Of a stretch of 64,000 bases of DNA, positions 39,413 to 47,035 are shown one piece after another. Origin of the DNA: JAJFHI01 sp050633705 (GTDB taxonomy: Bacteria > Pseudomonadota > Alphaproteobacteria > Rhizobiales > Hyphomicrobiaceae); contig JBOEGZ010000009.1 in NCBI GenBank assembly GCA_050633705.1, positions 31,941 to 95,940 of the forward strand, in the 5' to 3' direction. Each line of letters opens with the position of its first letter. Position 1 is the first letter of the stretch. The position numbers and the translations under genes are program-made. Below the pieces are notes generated by a model. That model did not search any database, was not told where the DNA came from, and saw only the letters and a program-made list of their open reading frames with translations.

Positions 39413-40078
39413 ATGTCACCAGACAAACAAACGACAGGTCTAATTCGAACGCGCGCCGACATTGAACAAGGTGTTAGTGCGTTGCGCCGGAAATGCCAAT
39501 ACATTCGCCATGTTCATGACACCGTTGGCAACCCGCCCCTGCGTCGAAGCCGTCGTGGATTTCCAGGACTAGCGCGCATCATCGTCGGCCAACAGCTTTC
39601 TACAGCAAGCGCCAAAGCGATTTGGTCGCGTGTTGAAGCAGGCATAACACCAATGACGCCCCGCCAACTTTTAAGGGTTGATGACAAGGGTTTGGCAGCA
39701 CTTGGATTGTCGCGCCCAAAAATTCGCAGTTTGCGGGCATTGGCGAACGCCGTGACCTCGGGAGACCTTAACCTTGGCTCTAATCACCACAAGATGCCAG
39801 AACACCAACTACGTGAGTTGTTGTTGCAGGTCTCGGGTATCGGGCCCTGGAGTGTCGATATTTATCTGTTGTTTTGCCTGGGGTATCGGGACGCCTTTGC
39901 ACCTGGCGATCTCGCCTTGCAAATCGCGGTAGAAAACATATTTGAATTGCCCGAGCGCCCGAAGCCAGATGAACTTGCAGCCCTTGCCAAGCGGTGGTCT
40001 CCCTGGCAAGGAATCGCTGCTCGATTGCTGTGGGCCTACTATGAAAATCAAAAAAACACCGCAACATCATTGAAATAG
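39413..40078 (+). CDS. DNA-3-methyladenine glycosylase, AlkA-like (HhH-GPD)
   Basis: Base-excision glycosylase for alkylated bases. FPGLARIIVGQQLSTASAKAI is the typical opening block; the helix-hairpin-helix LLLQVSGIGPWSVDIYLLF and the Gly/Pro-Asp loop FAPGDLALQ, with Asp as catalytic residue, complete the HhH-GPD core. 221 residues, the short form without AlkA's N-terminal domain. Divergent from gluQ with a 6-base gap. With alkB at 51556-52170 it makes two independent alkylation-repair genes in the window. Confidence 0.93.
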   Translation: MSPDKQTTGLIRTRADIEQGVSALRRKCQYIRHVHDTVGNPPLRRSRRGFPGLARIIVGQQLSTASAKAIWSRVEAGITPMTPRQLLRVDDKGLAALGLSRPKIRSLRALANAVTSGDLNLGSNHHKMPEHQLRELLLQVSGIGPWSVDIYLLFCLGYRDAFAPGDLALQIAVENIFELPERPKPDELAALAKRWSPWQGIAARLLWAYYENQKNTATSLK

Positions 40079-40287
40079 CGAGCGCTTATCACCAGATTTG
40101 ATTGCAACGAAAAACCTTGCAAAACAAGGCAAAGCGAGACGCCGTGACCAACTCACAACGGCAAAATTTACAAAGTCTGTTGTCTATTTCTCGTGAAGCT
40201 TCACAGAGTTGACATGCGCAGCTAGTATCGCGGCGTCAAAATCGGAGGTTTGTCCGATTCGACATCGCAACGACAGGACGACCCATC

Positions 40288-40851
40288 GTGAACGTGCACG
40301 CAACATCCGTGCTGGACTCGTACCCGGCCCTCGTTCTTAACGCCGACTTCCGGCCCCTGAGCTACTATCCACTTTCGCTCTGGAGCTGGCAGGATGCGGT
40401 CAAGGCTGTCTTTTTGGAACGCGTCAATATCGTTTCGGAATACGATCAAGCGGCCCACAGTCCAAATTTCGAAATGAAGCTGCCAAGCGTCGTATCGCTT
40501 AAGTCATACGTAAAGCCGGCTCTTTATCCGGCATTTACGCGCTTTAATGTGTTTTTACGCGATCGTTTTTCCTGCCAATATTGCAATAGCCGCGAAGACC
40601 TGACGTTCGACCACCTGATCCCGCGTTCGCTTGGTGGCCTAACGCGTTGGGACAACGTCGTTACCGCCTGTTCCCCGTGCAATTTGGCAAAGGCGAATAA
40701 AATGCCGAAAGAAGTCGGCATGTTTCCAGCCCAGGCACCCTATCGCCCGACTGTATTTGAACTTCATCGCAATGGTCGGGCATTCCCGCCAAATTATTTG
40801 CATGAAAGTTGGATGGATTATCTTTATTGGGACAGCGAACTCGAACCGTAA
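40288..40851 (+). CDS. HNH endonuclease family protein
   Basis: 187 residues with a complete zinc-binding HNH domain: CQYCNSREDLTFDHLIPRS, then GGLTRWDNVVTACSPCN (paired CxxC and DH...N). The N-terminal ~85 residues (VLDSYPALVLNADFRPLSYY) are a conserved block in alphaproteobacterial HNH proteins. The start is GTG 40288 with AGGACG upstream. Role unknown; the gene is chromosomal and unlinked to restriction or phage genes. Confidence 0.9.
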   Translation: MNVHATSVLDSYPALVLNADFRPLSYYPLSLWSWQDAVKAVFLERVNIVSEYDQAAHSPNFEMKLPSVVSLKSYVKPALYPAFTRFNVFLRDRFSCQYCNSREDLTFDHLIPRSLGGLTRWDNVVTACSPCNLAKANKMPKEVGMFPAQAPYRPTVFELHRNGRAFPPNYLHESWMDYLYWDSELEP

Positions 40852-40950
40852 TCACGATTGCAGCCGTAGTGAACTATTACCAACTTCTGCAGAGATATTT
40901 TGAGCCGCAACGCCTGCTCCAAAATCTTTCAATTTCCGAAAGCCAACGAA

Positions 40951-40976
40951 CCCCGGCCCAAATTAATGGACCGGGG
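40951..40976. terminator. strong hairpin downstream of the HNH gene
   Basis: Arms CCCCGGCCCA / TGGACCGGGG pair at 9 of 10 positions around AATTAA, 100 bases after the HNH stop. On the forward strand it is followed by CTCTGAAACTTTT, a weak T-tail; on the reverse strand there is none. Probable terminator for the HNH gene. Confidence 0.5.
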
Positions 40977-41015
40977 CTCTGAAACTTTTATAATCGTCTG
41001 TGCAGGGGAGACAGA

Positions 41016-41057
41016 TCAAAAAGCTTGACCATCGAAATGGGTGCAATGGCGTCGCAT
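41016..41057 (-). CDS. candidate 13-residue peptide ORF
   Basis: Reading on the reverse strand, AGGAG lies 8 bases before an ATG at 41057 that opens MRRHCTHFDGQAF and a stop. It follows the 74-residue gene by 40 bases on the same strand. The ribosome-binding site is as good as that of real genes here, but so short a frame can easily arise by chance. Confidence 0.25.
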   Translation of the reverse strand: MRRHCTHFDGQAF

Positions 41058-41097
41058 TTCAAGGTCTCCTAAAAATTTCTACACCGCTTCGCGGCCT

Positions 41098-41322
41098 TTA
41101 AGCAGCCTTGTCGATCGGTGCGGGGTTTGCGCAGATCGCATCAGCGATATGCTCAACCACACCACTCCAATCGGAATGATCTTCATCTTTTGGCATCGTC
41201 AAGCCGAATGCGCGCAATGCATCTTCTGGTGTACCACCATCGCGAAACACATGCGCGCACGACTGTCGCGCATAACCTAGTGCTTGTTGCCACTGGACAG
41301 GATTAACGTGTGTCGGGGTCAT
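41098..41322 (-). CDS. small conserved-looking hypothetical protein
   Basis: Not recognised. 74 residues from an ATG at 41322 that has GGAGG 7 bases upstream, an excellent site; longer in-frame starts are unnecessary. The protein is soluble, mildly acidic, with Cys residues in YARQSCAHVFRDGG and ADAICANPAP and a helix-forming PEDALRAFGL segment. It stands at the left border of the 1.3-kb gene-poor region. Confidence 0.72.
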   Translation of the reverse strand: MTPTHVNPVQWQQALGYARQSCAHVFRDGGTPEDALRAFGLTMPKDEDHSDWSGVVEHIADAICANPAPIDKAA

Positions 41323-41555
41323 GGTGTTGCCTCCATGTGAATTTGTTCGACGCAATTACAAACTCGAATCTAGAATACCGTTTAGTTTGTCAAAAGCTTG
41401 ACGCTGTGCGGTTTTCAATGATCGGCCAAAAAACCAACTTCGCGCCGGAAACTTGTGAGGCAAGCATACACAGTGTGAAAACACCGCTACGCAAAACCAT
41501 GAAATGCGATGCCACAAGGACATTTGACGCACACCATACATGCTTGCCAACTTTG

Positions 41556-41581
41556 CGAATGGGCATGGGGGTGCCCATTCG
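41556..41581. repeat. perfect 10-bp inverted repeat
   Basis: CGAATGGGCA / TGCCCATTCG around the loop TGGGGG. Neither strand has a T-run after it, so it is not a classical terminator. Confidence 0.6.
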
Positions 41582-41612
41582 AATGTGTTCTGCCTCTTAG
41601 GTCGGGCACCAT

Positions 41613-41648
41613 CGTTTTTACATTGGAGCATGCTCCAACTAAAAAACG
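41613..41648. repeat. 16-bp palindrome inside a longer imperfect hairpin
   Basis: TTGGAGCATGCTCCAA at 41623-41638 is a perfect palindrome. It is flanked by CGTTTTT on the left and AAAAAACG on the right, extending the dyad to 36 bases. T-runs precede and A-runs follow the core on both strands, the reverse of a terminator, so a dimeric-protein binding site or a stable RNA hairpin fits better. Confidence 0.55.
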
Positions 41649-41672
41649 TGGCCAATACCCTTAAAACTTCAT

Positions 41673-41867
41673 CTAGGCGGCTGTCTTCAAAGCTCGATGA
41701 TTTGAAGCCACTTGCCGCTTTGGGCCAACGGATGCTGAACGCAACTCAGATGGTCCGCTGTAGTCTTGTCCATGAACGCGGACTTTACTCAAAATATTGC
41801 CCACGCAATCATCCAAAGAGCGCCATGTGTTCTCTTCTGAATCCTCGTGGGATTGATACTTTTTCAT
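41673..41867 (-). CDS. candidate 64-residue protein
   Basis: Not recognised. ATG at 41867 on the reverse strand is preceded by TGAGG at a 7-base spacing and opens MKKYQSHEDSEENTW. The product is hydrophilic without membrane segments or known motifs. It ends 35 bases before the 16-bp palindrome. Plausible but unproven. Confidence 0.35.
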   Translation of the reverse strand: MKKYQSHEDSEENTWRSLDDCVGNILSKVRVHGQDYSGPSELRSASVGPKRQVASNHRALKTAA

Positions 41868-41942
41868 ACGCATACCTCACTCTAACACTCTGGCATTCCG
41901 GCGATGCTTTTCACAAAAATTCCGGTCGCCACAAACTCAACG

Positions 41943-42456
41943 AACGCATTTACTGACAACGCAATACTGAGGAACGCAGAACTGAAAGACGCTTTACTGA
42001 TCTGTACGAAACCGTTGGTCAACGAAACGCAACAACAAGAACGCAATACTCGAAACGCCAAACATAGATACTCGTGACGCAATGTCTCAACGCAACTACT
42101 GATAAAAACGCGGTACTGAAGAACGCTTTACTGAAATACGCGATACTGAACTCTTGCCTGCACGACACGGCGCAGGAGAGGTGACGAGCCGCTCTCCCAT
42201 ACGCTCAAACAAATTTGTTCGAGCAGCTCGTCTAAGGTTTTGGAACACACCGTGAAGTGTATTCTTCGGGCCTTCACCCAACGCAAACACTACTGATTTA
42301 CTGTCGATACGCGGTACTGAACTCTTGCGCGGAACAAAACGAGAGACTGGAACAGCCGATACGGAGGTGACTTTTTTTCCTTCTCGAGAACGCGATTTGC
42401 CCGAAAGGCCAATCAAACGAGGAGAAAAAAACGGATGAGACTTACGCAATACTTGA
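41943..42456. repeat. degenerate array of AACGCNNTACTGA units
   Basis: About a dozen copies. Block 1 starts at 41943, 41958, 41973 and 41988, exactly 15 bases apart; block 2 at 42107, 42122 and 42137, again 15 apart; looser copies at 42040, 42089, 42280, 42308 and 42443. The blocks around 42137 and 42308 are near-identical over 21 bases and run on into AACTCTTGC. In one forward frame each block reads as pentapeptides of the form (N/D/Y)-A-x-L-x, with Ala codons varying only at the wobble base. Forward frames 41904-42077 (57 residues) and 42074-42184 (36 residues) carry these units but stop codons break continuity. It may be a decayed pentapeptide-repeat gene, a minisatellite or a protein-binding array. 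Confidence 0.65.
42175..42224. repeat. two adjacent inverted repeats inside the repeat array
   Basis: GGAGAG (42175-42180) pairs with CTCTCC (42192-42197). Next, the palindrome AACAAATTTGTT (42208-42219) is nested within GCTC / GAGC arms (42203-42224). An alternative pairing, CCTGC (42157-42161) with GCAGG (42172-42176), shares bases with the first stem, so the two would exclude each other in RNA. Confidence 0.5.
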
Positions 42457-42521
42457 ACCAACAACTCACAACCTCAACGCATCGAATGTTCGCTTTGTGT
42501 TCCGCGAACAAGGACAATTAA
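42435..42521 (+). CDS. candidate 28-residue peptide ORF
   Basis: ATG at 42435 has GAGGAG (42419-42424) 10 bases upstream, a strong site, and opens MRLTQYLNQQL. It lies at the downstream end of the repeat array and partly overlaps its last copy. CTCCGCGGAG followed by TTTATTTATT, about 35 bases after the stop, could be a weak terminator. Not recognised; may be fortuitous. Confidence 0.3.
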   Translation: MRLTQYLNQQLTTSTHRMFALCSANKDN

Positions 42522-42661
42522 CCGTTACATTTGGGCAACGAAAAGGCGCGATTTTGTCTCCGCGGAGTTTATTTATTGGACAACTTGTGAAACAGCCGTT
42601 CAAGCCCCGAATCTCGGGTTCCGAGAGGGTTTATTCAAGTTGTGGAAAAGGGAATTAGATC

Positions 42662-43189
42662 CTAAGACTGGCGGCTGGACGAAGCTGCGGCACTTATCGA
42701 CGCACCGAAAAGAAATAATGAAATCAATACGTTCCATCCAGCAAACGACAGCCCGGCAAAACGCCACGCGGCTTCGTCACAACGTACGACGCGGGTCTTT
42801 TCTAATTCTTCAATTAAATTCCCGGCATCAAGCGTAAGTCCTAGGTTGCCGCTGCATGTCGCTGGACCTGGCCAAAATTTCCACTCGGCGCCGGCTTGAT
42901 AAACACCCAAACCAGCATTTGCCAAGAAGGCGAGGGCAATGAGGAAGAAAAATAACGCAGCCCATCGACCTTTGCCGCTCGACAGCAAAATCAAACCAAC
43001 GAAGGCCGCTGGAATTGCTGCGTAATAAGCATAACGTTGTTGCAGACAAAGAGGGCAGGGAATGAAGCCACCGAGATGCTCAAACAAGAGAGCTAAAACA
43101 ATTGTCCCCAAAGCAATAAGGAGCACCAATGCTCCCATACGATAGCCGACAGGATTTTGTTTCAATGGCTCGGACATCAGTGTCGTCAT
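42662..43189 (-). CDS. dsbB: disulfide bond formation protein DsbB
   Basis: Inner-membrane quinone-linked oxidase that regenerates DsbA. Four hydrophobic helices and both cysteine pairs are visible: CPLC at residues 45-48 (FIPCPLCLQQRYAYY) and a periplasmic pair at about 112 and 137 (ATCSGN; VVRCDE). Start ATG 43189 has GGAG 9 bases upstream; a TTG at 43204 was rejected. 175 residues. Lies 30 bases after the YqaA-type gene on the same strand, probably cotranscribed; no dsbA is in the window. Confidence 0.95.
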   Translation of the reverse strand: MTTLMSEPLKQNPVGYRMGALVLLIALGTIVLALLFEHLGGFIPCPLCLQQRYAYYAAIPAAFVGLILLSSGKGRWAALFFFLIALAFLANAGLGVYQAGAEWKFWPGPATCSGNLGLTLDAGNLIEELEKTRVVRCDEAAWRFAGLSFAGWNVLISLFLFGASISAAASSSRQS

Positions 43190-43219
43190 AAAAACGGGCT
43201 CCAAAGGTCACGCTTAGGC

Positions 43220-43801
43220 TTACACCAAGTACTTAACAGAGACAAAACCGCCGATTAGCAAAACCATAAACACCGTGAATACGAGGCCAAGGCGCCTTTC
43301 AATAAACTCCCGAATTGGAGGTCCGAACCAATATAACAATCCTGCGACCACAAAGAATTGGATTGCACGTGCGACGATACTGGCCGCCGTGAACACCGCG
43401 AGACTTAACCCCGTTGCGCCGCTCGCAATTGTAATGACCTTATAAGGAAAGGGAGTAATACCCGCGAATAATACGGCCCAAGCACCGTAGTCATTATACT
43501 TGGCCGCAAAGGTATCGAACTTGGCAGCATAGCCGTACAAATCGAGGATCGGCTTACCGAGAATATCGAATAAGACGGCGCCAACGAAATACCCAAATAA
43601 CCCACCAAGCACAGATCCGATGGTGCAAATCAAAGCATAGAACCAAGCTTTGCTCTTATTTTCGAGCACCATTGGAATCAACATGATGAGCGGCGGAATG
43701 GGAAAGAACGAACTTTCGATAAACGCCACCCCGAACAAGCCCGCTGGTGCATACCGGTGAGCCGCCAGGCTCATCGTCCAATCATAGAGTTTTCTTATCA
43801 T
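43220..43801 (-). CDS. YqaA/DedA-type VTT-domain membrane protein
   Basis: 193 residues, four to five hydrophobic helices. FIESSFFPIPPLIMLIPM and GSVLGGLFGYFVGAVLF, with the re-entrant GITPFPYKVITIASG, are diagnostic for the YqaA branch of the SNARE-associated/VTT family; relatives act as lipid carriers or flippases (undecaprenyl phosphate, phospholipids). Upstream of dsbB on the same strand, 30 bases apart. Confidence 0.9.
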   Translation of the reverse strand: MIRKLYDWTMSLAAHRYAPAGLFGVAFIESSFFPIPPLIMLIPMVLENKSKAWFYALICTIGSVLGGLFGYFVGAVLFDILGKPILDLYGYAAKFDTFAAKYNDYGAWAVLFAGITPFPYKVITIASGATGLSLAVFTAASIVARAIQFFVVAGLLYWFGPPIREFIERRLGLVFTVFMVLLIGGFVSVKYLV

Positions 43802-43845
43802 CTGTGGGTGGATAGCCGTTTGTTGAAAGAGTGTCTATGGCCAGA

Positions 43846-45123
43846 TCAACCAGTTTTCGATTCGGCAAGTTTCGCAAGATCTTTTTCCACCTCGCCATAG
43901 AGACGGCCGACCACTTTTGGCCAGCTAAAATCACCCGCCCTTTTCAACGCCCCTTGCGACAGCTCTCCGAGCAACTCATCGTCAGAAGCGATCTCGTCAA
44001 TCACGTTCGCAAGCCGGTTTACAACATCTTGCTCATCGCCATTTTCAACCGAAACTGATCGGCCGCAATATGATTTCACGATTTCGTTTGGCCCACCCAG
44101 CGCCAAACAAACCACAGGCAAACCGTTCGACAATGCTTCAACAACAACCGTTCCACCAGAATCGCGTAAACTTGGAAACAAGAAAAAATCATGCTCGCGA
44201 TAGACCTTTGGCATATCGCTAAAATCAACCCAGCCAAGCCACGTCACGCGATCTGCAATACCCAGCTGTGTTGCCAACTGCTGCCATCGTTGCGCCTGAG
44301 GACCTCTGCCAACCATAGTCAAATGAACATTGCGGTCACGACGACAAACATCGGCAAATGCGCGCAAACCCAATTCCATACCCTTTCGGTAAGTCAGAAG
44401 ACCAGCATAGAGAATGCGAACCGGTTCATTTGGCGAACGATTACGCGTGATGGGCGGATTGCTTTTTGAATTATCGTAAATTCCAAGCTCAAGACAGATA
44501 CGCGCTTTATCGCGAAGCTTCATTGGCAAGAATTCAACCGTATCTTTTGTACGTGCGTAGTAGGCAATGGACTGCGCGCACGACTGTCGCGTGATCGGAT
44601 CGACAGCCGCTACTAAGTTAATCGCATCACGTAGCAGATCGTAAGCCTGGCCCGACCACGGAAAACTTCGACGCAACGTAATCGGCGTTCGCTCACCACC
44701 GCCAACTGGTCCTACGACAAGAGGCATACCCGATTTATAAAGAAGCGTCGGCTGGCGGCAGCCGCCAAGTGTAATGTGATGGACGACGTCAAAATCAGAT
44801 TCGCTTTTGTTTTCTCGAACAAATCGCAATAGCGCAAATTGCCAAAGAAGGTGAGTCAGATTCCAAGTAATGTTTTCAAAGCCGGCCTTCAGACCGAAGT
44901 TGCAGATTCGTTCGATCCAGCGTGGCATAAACATGTCGAAGGTTAGCCCCTCTGGCAACGTGCCTGACGCAATCAACTCTTCAATCTCGTTGCGATATTC
45001 ACTGGTCGTGATCACATGAACCTGATGACCAAGCCGCGCACCATTGATGGCCCAGTTCCAACCAACGCCAGGCTCAGACCCGGAGTTGGGCCCACATGCG
45101 AATGCACTGAGAAGAATTTTCAT
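43846..45123 (-). CDS. glycosyltransferase family 4 protein
   Basis: GT-B fold glycosyltransferase, 425 residues. N-terminal acceptor domain begins MKILLSAFACGPNSGSEPG, with WNWAINGARLGHQVHVIT; the C-terminal GT4 domain has RILYAGLLTYRKGMELGL, VGRGPQ and the nucleotide-sugar EX7E-type motif in FFLFPSLRDSGGTVVVEAL. Acts on the cytoplasmic face of the membrane, probably in polysaccharide or glycolipid assembly. No other polysaccharide genes lie nearby, so the product is unknown. Confidence 0.88.
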   Translation of the reverse strand: MKILLSAFACGPNSGSEPGVGWNWAINGARLGHQVHVITTSEYRNEIEELIASGTLPEGLTFDMFMPRWIERICNFGLKAGFENITWNLTHLLWQFALLRFVRENKSESDFDVVHHITLGGCRQPTLLYKSGMPLVVGPVGGGERTPITLRRSFPWSGQAYDLLRDAINLVAAVDPITRQSCAQSIAYYARTKDTVEFLPMKLRDKARICLELGIYDNSKSNPPITRNRSPNEPVRILYAGLLTYRKGMELGLRAFADVCRRDRNVHLTMVGRGPQAQRWQQLATQLGIADRVTWLGWVDFSDMPKVYREHDFFLFPSLRDSGGTVVVEALSNGLPVVCLALGGPNEIVKSYCGRSVSVENGDEQDVVNRLANVIDEIASDDELLGELSQGALKRAGDFSWPKVVGRLYGEVEKDLAKLAESKTG

Positions 45124-45805
45124 AACTTCAAGGCCCCGTGCTAAAACCCATCAGCACAAGAGCGATCCCTCTTTCAGTCTAGGACTTATAAAATAAAGCT
45201 TTTCGCATTGTTAGGCGCTCGACGAGAAGAAATTCGACATCATGATAAACAAACGATAACGCCAAATTTTTCTCCCATTTCAACGAGATCTGGCGAGCAA
45301 TCTTGATTGGCGTTGATGCCGGGTCTTGAAGAGCAAACAGCCACGATCCCAATTGCTAGAGAGCATGCTCGGCCAAAAGCATTAACATTAAGATACAACG
45401 GTTTTTAGGGCTTGGTGGCAGTACAAACAAATTCGCCTTCAACACTCAAGTCATCAATCCACCGGCCAACATTGCACCTCCAACAATTGCAAACTTCAAC
45501 CAGAATTTCCGCTGTGAAATGCCAGCCAAGCGGGCGTCAAGTTGCGTTTGTCACCCCACTCGACGTCAGGTCATCACAGACATGTGTTCAACCAGCGGTC
45601 CTCGAACTTCGCAATTGATATGCCGAAGGCATACTTTAAATCAAACCTGCCTGGCGTACTTGACGTACAAGGCGCAGAGTTTTTCGCATGCGACGGGCCT
45701 CGTCGGCTGGTAAGCAAAAACAGCCGCAACAGGGAAATACCTTAAACCCGAACGCTTTCATTTTTTGCCCACTCCGGTAACCAAACCGTCTCCGCTCAAG
45801 CAACT
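45124..45805. other. intergenic region between hemW and the glycosyltransferase gene
   Basis: 682 bases on which several short, overlapping forward frames occur (45412-45745), none with a ribosome-binding site, protein-like composition or family signature. It contains the palindrome GAGCATGCTC at 45361-45370, the same core as the 16-bp palindrome at 41623. No RNA gene was recognised. The glycosyltransferase promoter presumably lies near the left end. Confidence 0.5.
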
Positions 45806-47035
45806 CTATACCCGAACGATACTCTGGGACAGTCGACGCACGAGTTCATCCAATACAATTGCGCCTTTCTCGGTCGCATGGATGATGTGGGGATCGTTCT
45901 GCGCCAGCAACCCAAGCGACTTTAGTGCAGAAATTTCTTCAAGTGTTGGCAAGAACCCTGAGACCATTTGCATACGTTCGAGGTTCAAACCCTCTTTCAA
46001 GCGCAATCCCATAAGCAACATCTCATCCGCCGCCTCGGCTACTAAAATGGGGTCTTGCTCGGTAAACCCGTGACCTTTCTCCTTAACAGATTTGGCCCAG
46101 GTCTCTGGCATTTTCTGGGTGCTGGTCGCAATGCGAACAGTATCAGTTTGTTTCTCACCGACTTTAACTGGCAAGCGACCATGCGCGCCCGGCCCAATGC
46201 CAGCATAGCAGCCATACCGCCAATAAAGCAGGTTGTGTTGGCTTTCTTGCCCCGGTGCAGCGTGGTTCGACGTCTCGTAGGCTGGAAGACCGGCAGCCGC
46301 CGTCATCTCTTGCGTAACATCATACAATGCCACCGCATCATCGTCACCAGGGACAATCAATTTTCCAGCAGCATGCAGAGCTGCAAATGGCGTGTCAGGT
46401 TCAATTGTTAGCTGGTAAAGAGATAAGTGGCTGGTCCCCATCGACAGGGCTTCGCCAAGCTCTGATTTCCATTCCGCGGGTGTTTGATTGGGCCGTGCGT
46501 AGATAAGGTCAAACGAAAAACGATCGAACGTAGCACCCGCAATATCGATCGCTGTTCTCGCTTCAGCAACGGAATGCAATCGGCCAAGACGTTTTAATTC
46601 CTCATCGCGCAACGATTGCACACCGATCGAAACGCGATTGACGCCCGCCGTATAAAATCCTTTGAACCGTTTTGCTTCGACGCTATTTGGGTTAGCCTCA
46701 AGTGTAATCTCTGCGCCGGATTGCAAATCCCAAAGGTCAGCGATCTCGTCAATCACTGCCGCAACGGTTTGCGGCTGCATTAACGACGGTGTTCCACCAC
46801 CAAAAAAAATGCTGGAGACGGTGCGTGCGCCAACCCAATCGCGAACCGTACGTAGTTCTTGTTTGTAAGCGTTGAGATAATCGGCCTGATCAACGCCACC
46901 GTGGCGAACATGGCTGTTGAAATCACAATACGGGCACTTCTGAGCGCAAAATGGCCAATGAATATAAACACCAAAACCAATATCGTCGGTCACCGCTGTG
47001 TCGCCGTCGAATTCGGTTGCACGCTGCTGCACCAT
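45806..47035 (-). CDS. hemW: radical SAM heme chaperone HemW (coproporphyrinogen oxidase-like)
   Basis: Radical-SAM protein related to HemN that binds heme and delivers it to targets. The cluster motif is CAQKCPYC (GVYIHWPFCAQKCPYCDFNSH), then FFGGGTPSLM and the VNRVSIGVQS block. It lacks HemN's extra N-terminal part, supporting HemW rather than true oxidase. Its start overlaps the rdgB stop by one base (TGATG). Part of the reverse cluster rph-VOC-rdgB-hemW. Confidence 0.94.
   Translation of the reverse strand: MVQQRATEFDGDTAVTDDIGFGVYIHWPFCAQKCPYCDFNSHVRHGGVDQADYLNAYKQELRTVRDWVGARTVSSIFFGGGTPSLMQPQTVAAVIDEIADLWDLQSGAEITLEANPNSVEAKRFKGFYTAGVNRVSIGVQSLRDEELKRLGRLHSVAEARTAIDIAGATFDRFSFDLIYARPNQTPAEWKSELGEALSMGTSHLSLYQLTIEPDTPFAALHAAGKLIVPGDDDAVALYDVTQEMTAAAGLPAYETSNHAAPGQESQHNLLYWRYGCYAGIGPGAHGRLPVKVGEKQTDTVRIATSTQKMPETWAKSVKEKGHGFTEQDPILVAEAADEMLLMGLRLKEGLNLERMQMVSGFLPTLEEISALKSLGLLAQNDPHIIHATEKGAIVLDELVRRLSQSIVRV

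Larger units (their letters stand above)
41323..42661. other. gene-poor region with repeats, palindromes and short frames
   Basis: 1339 bases between the 74-residue gene and dsbB without a recognisable gene. Contents, listed separately: a 10-bp perfect hairpin (41556-41581), a 16-bp palindrome (41623-41638), short reverse and forward frames, a degenerate repeat array (41943-42456) and inverted repeats (42175-42224). No tRNA, rRNA, RNase P, tmRNA or SRP RNA signature was seen. Open frames longer than 100 codons exist on both strands but look like products of the repeats. Confidence 0.7.

Noticed and set aside
41613..41648. Intrinsic terminator
   Set aside because: T-runs precede and A-runs follow the stem on both strands, the opposite of what termination needs.
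41540..41956. A 138-codon forward frame
   Set aside because: Starts inside the 41556 hairpin region without a ribosome-binding site, has no recognisable composition or motif and runs across several unrelated elements.
42171..42240. tRNA-like fold suggested by GGAGAG and TTGTTCGAGC
   Set aside because: No seven-base acceptor stem, no anticodon arm and no CCA-proximal pairing; it is better described as adjacent inverted repeats.
41943..42456. CRISPR array
   Set aside because: Units are only 13 bases, degenerate and directly abutting at 15-bp spacing; there are no uniform unique spacers and no cas genes.
42096..42464. A 122-codon reverse frame rich in Ser/Arg across the repeat array
   Set aside because: It begins at a TTG without a convincing ribosome-binding site and its internal SSVPR-type repeats are just the reverse-strand reading of the DNA repeats.
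45412..45745. Three overlapping short forward frames in the gap before hemW
   Set aside because: They overlap each other in different frames and none has a ribosome-binding site or protein-like composition.
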